Shown: positions 56,384-63,744 of the stretch, piece by piece
Layout of the letters: every line of letters begins with the position of its first letter
Position numbering within the stretch: the first letter of the stretch is position 1
DNA from: Bradyrhizobium embrapense
GTDB lineage: Bacteria; Pseudomonadota; Alphaproteobacteria; Rhizobiales; Xanthobacteraceae
Assembly: GCF_001189235.2 (NCBI RefSeq)
Contig: NZ_LFIP02000016.1
Location: 1 to 64,000, forward strand
DNA length: 64,000 nt
Reading direction: 5' to 3'
The notes under the pieces: model-generated
The model's database searches: none
Seen by the model: only the letters and a program-made list of their open reading frames with translations
Told to the model about the DNA's origin: nothing
Position numbers and translations under genes: made by a program

Positions 56384-56406
56384 CCTTCCCCCTTTCAGGG
56401 GGAAGG
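56384..56406. terminator. Hairpin after the GGDEF gene
   Basis: CCTTCCCCCTTTCAGGGGGAAGG folds into a perfect 10-bp stem 77 bp after the stop codon. No T run follows, so termination is possible but unproven. Confidence 0.4.
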
Positions 56407-56417
56407 AGAAGAGGACC

Positions 56418-56504
56418 GTAGCCCGGACGAAGCGCAGCGAAATCCGGGGCGGTCTTCCCTGCGGCGATACCGTTCCGGATTGCGCTTTGCTGAATCCGGG
56501 CTAC
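56418..56504. repeat. Extragenic palindrome (GTAGCCCGGA / TCCGGGCTAC family)
   Basis: GTAGCCCGGACGAAGCGCAG ... AATCCGG pairs with CCGGATTGCGCTTTGCTG ... TCCGGGCTAC between two convergent genes. Confidence 0.8.
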
Positions 56505-56522
56505 GCATGCGACGTGTGACGA

Positions 56523-56927
56523 CTACCGCGCCGGCAGCTTCTCGAACGACGGCTTGCCGTCGGGTACGTGGTGGAAGGTCTGCTTGTCGCAGGTGTAGAT
56601 CGTCATCTGCGGGGTGAATACGCTGGGATCGTCGAATGTGCCGACCTTCAGGATCGTGGCGGGCAGGCCGGGCACCTTGGTCACGAGATGGGTGCCGCAT
56701 TCCGGGCAGAATTCGCGCGTCACGGCGCGCTCGAGGTCCTTCCGGGTGAACTGCTTGGGCTCGCTGGCGGTGTATTTGAAGCCGGTGGTCGGCATCGCCA
56801 TGAACATGTTCGGTCCGCCACCGGTGATGTACTGGCATTCGCGGCACAGGCATTGCGCCGCCATCATCGGTTCGCCTTCGGCCTCATAGCGCACGTTGCC
56901 GCAATAGCACCTGCCTTGCACCTTCAT
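56523..56927 (-). CDS. GFA/CENP-V family zinc protein
   Basis: 134 residues. Cysteine pattern CYCG, LCRECQ, FCPECGTHL typical of the glutathione-dependent formaldehyde-activating (GFA) family, which binds zinc. Members of the group differ in function, and no formaldehyde-oxidation genes are adjacent, so the name only marks the fold. Confidence 0.93.
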   Translation of the reverse strand: MKVQGRCYCGNVRYEAEGEPMMAAQCLCRECQYITGGGPNMFMAMPTTGFKYTASEPKQFTRKDLERAVTREFCPECGTHLVTKVPGLPATILKVGTFDDPSVFTPQMTIYTCDKQTFHHVPDGKPSFEKLPAR

Positions 56928-57005
56928 GACGTCCTCCCTTTCTTGTTATTGGTAGCCTGTCGTTTCACAATGACGGCCAATTCCGACATTATTTTCTCAA
57001 GCCGC

Positions 57006-57042
57006 GGAAAAAGAAAGGGGCTCCAACTTGCGCTGGAGCCCC
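57006..57042 (-). terminator. Intrinsic terminator of the first glnK-amtB operon
   Basis: On the minus strand GGGGCTCCA, loop of eight, TGGAGCCCC, followed by TTTCTTTTTCC. A second hairpin (GGTCCGG ... CCGGACC, 57048-57079) lies between it and the amtB stop. Confidence 0.9.
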
Positions 57043-57128
57043 TCAACGGTCCGGACATTGCCGGGTATGTGCCCGGACCGTAGTTCTGGGAACGACCGCT
57101 TGGGGAGGTCGCGCCCCGGGAGAACCTC

Positions 57129-58577
57129 TTACATGTTGTAGGCGCGCTCCGTGTGTTCGGTGATGTCGAGGCCTTCACGTTCGGTCTCGACGTTGGCACG
57201 CAGGCCGACGATCACGTCCACGATCTTGTAGAGGATCGCCGAACCGATGCCCGACCACACCAGCGTGGTGGCGACGCCCCAGCACTGTGAGATCATCTGC
57301 GCCGCGAAGTCGTAGTCGGCAACCTTCGGCGGGATCGCGGTGTAGTCGATGATCCCCGCACCGCCGAGCGCCGGGTTGACCAGGATGCCGGTGCCCAGCG
57401 CGCCGATGATGCCGCCGACGCAGTGGACGCCGAACACGTCGAGCGAGTCGTCATAGCCGAGCGCGTTCTTCACGACCGTGCAGAAGAACAGGCAGACCAC
57501 GCCGACCACGAGGCCGAGGACGATGGCGCCCATCGGACCGGCATAACCGGCCGCCGGCGTCACCGCGACGAGGCCCGCGACCGCGCCCGAGAGCGCGCCG
57601 AGCAGCGAGGGATGGCCCTTGATGATCCATTCCGCGAACATCCAGGCCAGCGCCGCCGCAGCCGTGGCCACGAAGGAGTTGGTCATGGCGAGCGCAGCGC
57701 CGCCATTGGCTTCGAGGTTGGAGCCGGCGTTGAAGCCGAACCAGCCGACCCAGAGCAGCGAAGCGCCGATCATGGTCATGGTCAGCGAGTGCGGAGCCAT
57801 CAGCTCCTTGCCGTAGCCGGTGCGCTTGCCGATCAGGAGCGCGCCGACGAGGCCGGCGATGCCGGCGTTGATGTGCACGACGGTGCCGCCGGCGAAGTCG
57901 ATCGCACCCTTCTTGAAGATCCAGCCCGCATCGGCATTGACCGCGTCGAGGGCGGCCTGCGCCTTCGTCTTGGCATCGCCGTCAGCCGCGGCGGCAAGCG
58001 CCTTGGCGGCATCCTGGATCGCGTCCGGGCCCGGCCAGTACCAGACCATGTGCGCGATCGGGAAGTAGATCACGGTGACCCAGATCGGGATGAACAGCGC
58101 GATCGCCGAGAACTTCATACGCTCGGCAAAGGCGCCGACGATGAGGGCCGGCGTGATCGCCGCGAAGGTCATCTGGAAGCACATATAGACGAGCTCCGAG
58201 ATGTTGGCGTCGACCGAGAAGGTCGCGGCCTTGGAGTCCGGCGTGACGCCCATCAGGAAGGCCTTGGAGAAGCCGCCGATGAAGTCGGAGCCGCCGGTGA
58301 AGGCGAGGCTGTAGCCGTAGAGGGCCCAGAGCACGGTGACGATGCAGACGGTGTAGAACACCTGTGCCAGCACCGAGAGCATGTTCTTGGAACGAACGAG
58401 ACCGCCATAGAATAGCGCGAGGCCCGGGATGGTCATCAACAGCACCAGCACCGTCGATGTCAGCATCCAGGCGTTGTCGCCCTTGTTGACGGTTGGCTCG
58501 GCGTAGGCGGCGGTTGCGGCGAACAGGCCGACTGCGAGGGCCGCCAGTCCCGCGCCATAGGGACGCTTGAACGTCAT
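57129..58577 (-). CDS. amtB: Ammonium transporter AmtB (first copy)
   Basis: 482 residues with a cleavable signal (AAYAEP) and 11 helices. Channel motifs DNAWMLTSTVLVLLMTIPG in two parts, twin histidines GTVVHINAG and FGVHCVGG. An Ala-rich insertion of about 36 residues sits at 182-217, ahead of DFAGG, and is absent from the second copy at 60742-62064. Encoded 41 bp after glnK, which blocks it when nitrogen is plentiful. Confidence 0.96.
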   Translation of the reverse strand: MTFKRPYGAGLAALAVGLFAATAAYAEPTVNKGDNAWMLTSTVLVLLMTIPGLALFYGGLVRSKNMLSVLAQVFYTVCIVTVLWALYGYSLAFTGGSDFIGGFSKAFLMGVTPDSKAATFSVDANISELVYMCFQMTFAAITPALIVGAFAERMKFSAIALFIPIWVTVIYFPIAHMVWYWPGPDAIQDAAKALAAAADGDAKTKAQAALDAVNADAGWIFKKGAIDFAGGTVVHINAGIAGLVGALLIGKRTGYGKELMAPHSLTMTMIGASLLWVGWFGFNAGSNLEANGGAALAMTNSFVATAAAALAWMFAEWIIKGHPSLLGALSGAVAGLVAVTPAAGYAGPMGAIVLGLVVGVVCLFFCTVVKNALGYDDSLDVFGVHCVGGIIGALGTGILVNPALGGAGIIDYTAIPPKVADYDFAAQMISQCWGVATTLVWSGIGSAILYKIVDVIVGLRANVETEREGLDITEHTERAYNM

Positions 58578-58617
58578 GTTATTTCACTCCTGAGGTCTTA
58601 AAGGTTTGAGCGCGAAA

Positions 58618-58956
58618 TCAGAGGGCCGCAGCATCGGCCTCGCCGGTGCGGATGCGTACGGCGTGCTCGAGGCTGATGACGAAGATCTTGCCGTCGCCGA
58701 TCTGTCCGGTCTTGGCGGCGGAGGTGATGGCGTCGATGGTCTTGTCGACCTGATCGGAGGCGACTGCGACCTCGATCTTGATCTTGGGCAGGAAGCTCAC
58801 CGCATATTCGGCGCCCCGATAGATTTCCGTGTGGCCCTTCTGACGGCCGTACCCCTTGACTTCCGTCACCGTGAGACCGTGAACGCCAATGGCGGTCAGG
58901 GCGTCACGGACCTCTTCCAGTTTGAATGGCTTAATGATCGCCATAACAATTTTCAT
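58618..58956 (-). CDS. glnK: P-II nitrogen regulator GlnK (first copy)
   Basis: 112 residues. MKIVMAIIKPFKLEEVRDAL, T-loop GRQKGHTEIYRGAEY with uridylylation site Tyr51, and the C-terminal GKIFVISLEHAVRIRTGE. Senses 2-oxoglutarate/ATP and binds AmtB. An apparent sigma-54 promoter and TGC-N11-GCA site lie upstream. Confidence 0.97.
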   Translation of the reverse strand: MKIVMAIIKPFKLEEVRDALTAIGVHGLTVTEVKGYGRQKGHTEIYRGAEYAVSFLPKIKIEVAVASDQVDKTIDAITSAAKTGQIGDGKIFVISLEHAVRIRTGEADAAAL

Positions 58957-59063
58957 GAGTCCTATCCCCGCTTGGGCCCGGTGCGAACGAACACCGGGAG
59001 TTTCGACTGAGGTTCACCACGCGGAGGACATCCACTACGCGGGCACAGCCGGGACCCTTAGAA

Positions 59064-59080
59064 TCAAATGCCGTGCCAAA
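59064..59080 (-). promoter_or_regulatory. Putative sigma-54 promoter of glnK-amtB
   Basis: On the minus strand TTTGGCACGGCATTTGAT: the -24 element TTGGCACG is exact and spacing to the -12 element is right, but the -12 GC reads GA (TTGA). About 110 bases ahead of the glnK start. Confidence 0.5.
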
Positions 59081-59221
59081 CGGCTCCGGTTCGCTAATGG
59101 ATTATGAATCCGGACCTTTTCCCGCATTGCGGGAGCTCGGTGCTGCTGCGCTATTCCGTCGCGCCTAAAATCTAATCAGATTAGCCTAATTCGTGAGCAA
59201 GCCAGGGTCCGGACACAATTC

Positions 59222-59238
59222 TGCTCAGTCACCGTGCA
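59222..59238. promoter_or_regulatory. Putative NtrC enhancer site
   Basis: TGCTCAGTCACCGTGCA has the TGC-N11-GCA layout of NtrC boxes, about 150 bp upstream of the sigma-54-like promoter, a usual enhancer distance. Confidence 0.4.
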
Positions 59239-59272
59239 GGCAACGGTATTTGGATAAAGTAATGCCAGGCCA

Positions 59273-59875
59273 TTAGGCGGCGTCGCGGTCCGCAAAAACC
59301 TTGTCAATCAATCCCCATTCGAGCGCCTGCTCCGCGGACATGAAGTGATCGCGGTCCAGCGTCCGCTCCACGTCCGCCTCGGTGCGCCGGCAGTGCTGCG
59401 CATACAGCCGGATGATGCGCCGTTTGGTCGCCTGCATCTCGGCGGCATGGATCTGGATGTCGGAGGCCTGGCCCTGGAAGCCGCCGAGCGGCTGATGCAC
59501 GTGGAGGCTGGCATTCGGAAGCGCGGCGCGGTGACCGGGCTCGCCGGCCATCAGCAGGAACGATCCCATCGACCGCGCCGTGCCCATGCACAGCGTGTGC
59601 ACTGGCGCCTTGATGAACTGCATCGTGTCGTACATCGCAAGCCCGCTGGTGACCACGCCGCCATAGGAGTTGATGTAGAGGTTGATCGGCTTGTTCGGGT
59701 TGTCGGCCTCGAGGAACAGCAGCTGGGCGCAGACCAGCCCGGACATCGCATCATTGACCTCGCCGTTCAGGAAGATAATGCGCTCGCGCAGCAGTCTGGA
59801 ATAGATGTCGAAGGAGCGTTCGCCGCGCGACGACTGTTCGACGACCATCGGGACGAGTTGCATCATGTCGCGCAT
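59273..59875 (-). CDS. ClpP-type serine protease subunit
   Basis: 200 residues. The triad is intact: Ser102 in GTARSMGSFLL, His127 in LHVHQPLGG and Asp176 in LDRDHFM, with spacing identical to E. coli ClpP. The region GTARSMGS differs from the canonical GQAASMGA, marking a paralogue distinct from the main clpPX copy, which is not in this window. No clpA/clpX is adjacent. Confidence 0.93.
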   Translation of the reverse strand: MRDMMQLVPMVVEQSSRGERSFDIYSRLLRERIIFLNGEVNDAMSGLVCAQLLFLEADNPNKPINLYINSYGGVVTSGLAMYDTMQFIKAPVHTLCMGTARSMGSFLLMAGEPGHRAALPNASLHVHQPLGGFQGQASDIQIHAAEMQATKRRIIRLYAQHCRRTEADVERTLDRDHFMSAEQALEWGLIDKVFADRDAA

Positions 59876-59928
59876 CGGCGACCTCCCTTTTCAGCAGGTG
59901 GTGAAGTCTCAGCGAGTGAAGTGCGGGA

Positions 59929-60282
59929 TCAGGCCGCGCGCATCAGCGTGCGGCTGTTGCTGTTGGCCGCTCGCGGCTGCCTGACTCGCTGGTCGCAGGC
60001 GTGCTGGATGATGCGAAACCGGGTGCCACCGGCCTCGTTCGGCTCGATCCGGAAGGTGACGTGGCTCTCGCGAAACGGCGGCTCGGCATCGCGCAGCCGG
60101 TAACGCACCTCTTCACCCGTGATCGATGATAGAGGTTCAGCGCCGGCGAGATCGCAGTCCGGCAGCCAGCGCTCGCGCAGGGCTGGGATGGTGACGGCGC
60201 GCCATACCTTCTCGGGCGGTGCGTCGAGCTCGTATTCGATCACCAGAGCTGCGTCCGCGTCAGGCTCAACCGTGTTGCTCAT
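59929..60282 (-). CDS. AHSA1/SRPBCC-domain protein
   Basis: 117 residues. The start EYELDAPPEKVWRAVTIPALRERW and the GGTRFRIIQH region fit the START-like AHSA1 family. Coupled to arsR through an ATGA overlap (60279-60282). Such pairs occur widely; the ligand is unknown. Slightly shorter than many members. Confidence 0.9.
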   Translation of the reverse strand: MSNTVEPDADAALVIEYELDAPPEKVWRAVTIPALRERWLPDCDLAGAEPLSSITGEEVRYRLRDAEPPFRESHVTFRIEPNEAGGTRFRIIQHACDQRVRQPRAANSNSRTLMRAA

Positions 60283-60593
60283 TGATCCATGTCCTTCAGG
60301 AGGTCGGAGAGCGCCTCGATGCGCTTCGGCCAATAGGCGCGATAGCGGGCGAGCCAGGTCCCGATGCTGGCGATCCCGTCCGGGTCGACTTCATAGTTGA
60401 CGAAGCGGCCCTGCCGCTGCTCGCGCACCAGTCCGGCCGCGCGCAGCACTGCCAGATGCTGCGACATCGCCGGCTGGCTGATCTCGAGTCCGTCGCGCAA
60501 GGCGCTGGCGTTCAGGCTGCCGCCGGCCAGCTTCTCAAACACCTTGCGGCGGGTCGGATCGGCCAGTGCCTTGAAGATATCGGTATCGACCAT
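60279..60593 (-). CDS. ArsR-family winged-helix repressor
   Basis: 104 residues from ATG 60593. FKALADPTRRKVFEKLAGG, then the recognition helix ISQPAMSQHLAVLRAAGLV and the wing QGRFVNYEV. No CxC metal site is visible, so it is of the non-metal type paired with AHSA1 proteins. A perfect palindrome just upstream is its likely operator. Confidence 0.93.
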   Translation of the reverse strand: MVDTDIFKALADPTRRKVFEKLAGGSLNASALRDGLEISQPAMSQHLAVLRAAGLVREQRQGRFVNYEVDPDGIASIGTWLARYRAYWPKRIEALSDLLKDMDQ

Positions 60594-60597
60594 GCCA

Positions 60598-60621
60598 ACA
60601 CATAAGCACATGCTTATGTGT
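60598..60621. promoter_or_regulatory. Likely ArsR operator
   Basis: ACACATAAGCA-CA-TGCTTATGTGT is a perfect inverted repeat with 11-bp arms, 5 to 28 bases before the arsR start codon. Consistent with autorepression of the arsR-AHSA1 operon. Confidence 0.75.
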
Positions 60622-60741
60622 CGCGCAAGCCTGAACCGTCACGTGAAGCGTGAGTTTCGCGGCGCCCGGGTACTGTGCATGGGGTTGTTTTACGAATTTG
60701 TCCCGGCAGCGCCCATCTCGTCCGCGATACGAGCTCGGCTG

Positions 60742-62064
60742 CTACTGGAGCGCTTCACCGTGCTGCGAGATGTCGAGACCCTCCAGCTCCTGCTGCATCG
60801 AGACGCGCAGCGGGACGAAGGCGCTGACCAGCTTGAGCAGCACGAAGGTGATGCCGCCGCACCAGACCAGCGTGACGACGACGCCGTAGAGCTGGATCAG
60901 GAGCTGCCCCGGATTTCCCTCGAGCAGGCCCGACGTGCCGCCGATCGCGGCGGTGGCGAAAATACCCGCGAGCAGCGTGCCGGTCAGGCCGCCGATGCCG
61001 TGTACGCCGAACACGTCGAGCGAGTCGTCGTACTGGAAGCGATGCTTCAGCCAGGTGCAGGCCCAGAAGCAGACCAGGCCGGCGATGATGCCGATGATGA
61101 TGCCGTGCCACGGCGCGACGAACCCGGATGCCGGAGTGATGGTGCCGAGCCCGGCGACGGCGCCCGAGATCATGCCGAGCACCGAGGGCTTGCGGCGCGT
61201 CGCCCATTCGATGGCGCCCCAGGTCAGCGCGCCGGCGCAGGCCGCCAGGTGCGTTGCGGTGATCGCCATCACCGCGCGCGAATTGGCCGCCAGCGCCGAG
61301 CCGCCGTTGAAGCCAAACCAGCCGACCCAGAGCAGGCCGGTGCCGACCACCGCGAGCGACAGGTCGAACGGCGACAGATTGTCATGGCCATAGCCATGCC
61401 GGTTGCCCATCACCTTGGCCGCGACCAGGCCGCTGATGCCGGCGGACAGATGCACGACGAGGCCGCCGGCGAAATCCATCACGCCCATCGAGGCGAGGAA
61501 GCCGCCGCCCCACACCCAATGCGCCAGCGGCACATAGGCGAAGATGAACCAGCCGATCGAGAACAGCACATAGGCGGAGAACCGCATGCGGTCGGCGACC
61601 GAGCCGGCAACCAGCGCCACCGTGATGATCGCGAACGTCATCTGGTACAGCATGAACAGCGCTTCCGGGATGGTCTTTGCCGCCGGATTGACGCTGTCCA
61701 TCGTGATGCCGGCCAGGAACCAGCTGTCGAGCGAGCCGAGCCATGGACCGGTGCCGACGAAGGTCAGCGAATAGCCGAAGATGACCCACAGGATCGAAAT
61801 GATCGCGACCGCGGCGAGGCTCTGCGCCATCGTCGCCAGCACGTTCTTCTTGCGCACCATGCCGGAGTAGAACAGCGCGAGCCCCGGGATCGTCATCATC
61901 AGCACCAGCGCAGTGGCGACGATCATCCAGGCGGTGTCGGCGGGGTTGATGGCGGAGGCGCCGGAGTCTTGCGCCGACGCCGGCGTGCCCCACGAGAGCA
62001 GCATTGCAGCGGTGATCGGCGCAGCTGATATCGCTGCACGAAGAGCTCGTGCCCCCATCATCAT
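60742..62064 (-). CDS. amtB: Ammonium transporter AmtB (second copy)
   Basis: 440 residues. Signal peptide ending near ASAQD, DTAWMIVATALVLMMTIPG, twin histidines GLVVHLSAG and FGVHGIGG. It lacks the Ala-rich insertion of the first copy and is of ordinary family length. Follows the second glnK at 136 bp. Confidence 0.96.
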   Translation of the reverse strand: MMMGARALRAAISAAPITAAMLLSWGTPASAQDSGASAINPADTAWMIVATALVLMMTIPGLALFYSGMVRKKNVLATMAQSLAAVAIISILWVIFGYSLTFVGTGPWLGSLDSWFLAGITMDSVNPAAKTIPEALFMLYQMTFAIITVALVAGSVADRMRFSAYVLFSIGWFIFAYVPLAHWVWGGGFLASMGVMDFAGGLVVHLSAGISGLVAAKVMGNRHGYGHDNLSPFDLSLAVVGTGLLWVGWFGFNGGSALAANSRAVMAITATHLAACAGALTWGAIEWATRRKPSVLGMISGAVAGLGTITPASGFVAPWHGIIIGIIAGLVCFWACTWLKHRFQYDDSLDVFGVHGIGGLTGTLLAGIFATAAIGGTSGLLEGNPGQLLIQLYGVVVTLVWCGGITFVLLKLVSAFVPLRVSMQQELEGLDISQHGEALQ

Positions 62065-62145
62065 TCCCCGGCGTGTCGTGGTTTGTTTACGTTGCTTTTG
62101 GTGTGTGCCGGCGTCGCTGGCGGCGGTGATCTAGTTTCTTTGTTT

Positions 62146-62194
62146 GAGCATGGTCTTTTCGGAAAACCGGCGTCCACTTTTCCGGACCATGCTC
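62146..62194. repeat. Dispersed palindrome in the second glnK-amtB operon
   Basis: GAGCATGGTC ... GGAAAACCGG ... TTTTCCGG ... GACCATGCTC. Same layout as 16318-16363. It sits between glnK and amtB and may affect relative expression. Confidence 0.8.
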
Positions 62195-62200
62195 CGAGAC

Positions 62201-62539
62201 TCAGAGCGCGTCGTTGTCGGTCTCGCCGGTGCGGATGCGCCGGGCGTGATCGATAGGTGTCACGAAGATCTTCCCGTCGCCGATCTGGCCGGTGCGGGCG
62301 TGCTCGGTGATGACGCTGACCGCCTTCTCGGCGAGCGCGGTGTCGACGGCGATCTCGATCCTGAGTTTGGGCAGGAAATTCACGACGTATTCGGCGCCGC
62401 GATAGATCTCGGTGTGGCCCTTCTGGCGGCCATAGCCCTTCACCTCGGTCACCGTCATGCCGTGGACGCCGATCGCGGTCAGGGCCTGGCGCACCTCATC
62501 GAGCTTGAACGGTTTGATGATCGCGACGACGAGTTTCAT
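62201..62539 (-). CDS. glnK: P-II nitrogen regulator GlnK/GlnB (second copy)
   Basis: 112 residues, very similar to the copy at 58618. Tyr51 in the T-loop is kept. Differences cluster in the region after residue 60. No convincing sigma-54 promoter was found upstream. Confidence 0.96.
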   Translation of the reverse strand: MKLVVAIIKPFKLDEVRQALTAIGVHGMTVTEVKGYGRQKGHTEIYRGAEYVVNFLPKLRIEIAVDTALAEKAVSVITEHARTGQIGDGKIFVTPIDHARRIRTGETDNDAL

Positions 62540-62844
62540 GGTTCAGGCCTTCATTCCCTTGAGGTTTTCCGTGTGTGCCCGTCCCCGGAGCGGCACTTGC
62601 CGTGTCCGAGCCTGCATGTCCCACCGCCAGAGCGGCAGTTTGCCGCCACCAAATCTGGCAGCTTTCTGGGCAAATGGCATAAAAAAGTTGCAGGTTGAAG
62701 GGGAAAACGTACGCAGCGCGTGAACTCCGTCACTGTACGGGACGACAACCGCAGGCCAGAATATGGCTTTCCCGCCCCGGCCGGCGCTCCCGCTGGCTCG
62801 CTCTCGCCACAGCGCGTGCACCCGCGCCCCGAGGAATCAAGAAA
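62540..62844. other. Divergent region between second glnK and the GYF_2 gene
   Basis: 305 bp, with a purine-rich AAAAAAG patch near 62680. No gene, terminator or clear operator was seen. Confidence 0.4.
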
Positions 62845-63741
62845 ATGTCGAATCGAAACTGGTTTTATGCATCCGAAGGCCAGCAAAAGGGCCCCTTGCC
62901 TGAAGCTCAGCTCCGCGACCTGATCACCCGTGGCATGGTGGGCGCCGATACCCTGGTGTGGACCGAGGGCATGGCCGGCTGGCAGAAGGCCGGGGAGATT
63001 CCGGGCCTCGTGCCGAGCGCCGCCGCCGCACCGCCGGCATTCCCGCAGGCCGGCGGACCGCCGACGGTCGCGGCATCTGGCAGCTATAGCGGCGGTGCGC
63101 TGTCGGTTGATTTCGGAATCTGGGACTTCATCTGGCGCAGCCTAGCGTTCGTAATCGCGTCCTGCTTCGTCATCCCGCTGCCTTGGATGCTGGTCTGGTA
63201 CCTGAAATGGCTGATCCCTTGCGTCCGGGTGCCGAGTCGGCCGAATCTCAGCTTCGAAGGCTCGGCGATGACAGTCGTTCCCTGGTATTTCGGCGCCGTT
63301 ATCCTGGTCATCGCGGTGGCGATGACCGGCATCCAGTGGCTCAACAATCTGACGATCGTCGTCCAGATCGCGCTGTACTGGCTCTTCCTCAAATGGCTGA
63401 TCGCGAATCTCGCGTCGAACGGGCAGCCGCTGCCGCTCAGCTTCTCCGGCTCGTTCTGGGCCTATCTCGGATGGACGCTGCTGACGATGCTCTCGATCAT
63501 CACGATCATCGGCTGGGCATGGGTTTACGCCGCCTGGACGCGGTGGTTCTGCCGCAACATCCAGGGCACGCGCCACGAAGTCATCTTCAACGGCAGCGGA
63601 CTGGAATTCCTCTGGCGCGGGCTCGTGACTATCATCGCGGCCTCTTTCCTCATCCCGATTCCGTGGGCGTATCGCTGGATGATGCGCTGGCTGGCATCAC
63701 AGACCGTCCTGGTTGAGCGCGCTTCGAAGCCAGGCGCGTGA
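62845..63741 (+). CDS. GYF_2-domain integral membrane protein
   Basis: 298 residues from ATG 62845. The N-terminal GYF_2 module (NWFYASEGQQKGPLPEAQL, TLVWTEGMAGWQKAGEIPGL) is a peptide-binding fold, followed by a Pro/Ala linker and about five membrane helices (from about 92) resembling DUF898-like membrane proteins in an internal repeat (ASCFVIPLPWMLVWYLKW and ASFLIPIPWAYRWMMRW). Function unknown. Confidence 0.85.
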   Translation: MSNRNWFYASEGQQKGPLPEAQLRDLITRGMVGADTLVWTEGMAGWQKAGEIPGLVPSAAAAPPAFPQAGGPPTVAASGSYSGGALSVDFGIWDFIWRSLAFVIASCFVIPLPWMLVWYLKWLIPCVRVPSRPNLSFEGSAMTVVPWYFGAVILVIAVAMTGIQWLNNLTIVVQIALYWLFLKWLIANLASNGQPLPLSFSGSFWAYLGWTLLTMLSIITIIGWAWVYAAWTRWFCRNIQGTRHEVIFNGSGLEFLWRGLVTIIAASFLIPIPWAYRWMMRWLASQTVLVERASKPGA

Positions 63742-63744
63742 GTC

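Larger units (their letters stand above)
58957..59272. other. Region between glnK and clpP
   Basis: 316 bp without a gene. It carries the sigma-54-like promoter, the TGC-N11-GCA site, and a CTAATCAGATTAG inverted repeat at 59172-59184 that lies downstream of clpP. Confidence 0.5.

Noticed and set aside
60641..60656. CACGTGAA word resembling parS
   Set aside because: Only 8 of 14 core bases match and there is no palindrome partner.
62540..62844. Sigma-54 promoter for the second glnK
   Set aside because: Several GG/GC pairs were examined, but all have spacing off by one or more bases or lack the TGGCAC core.
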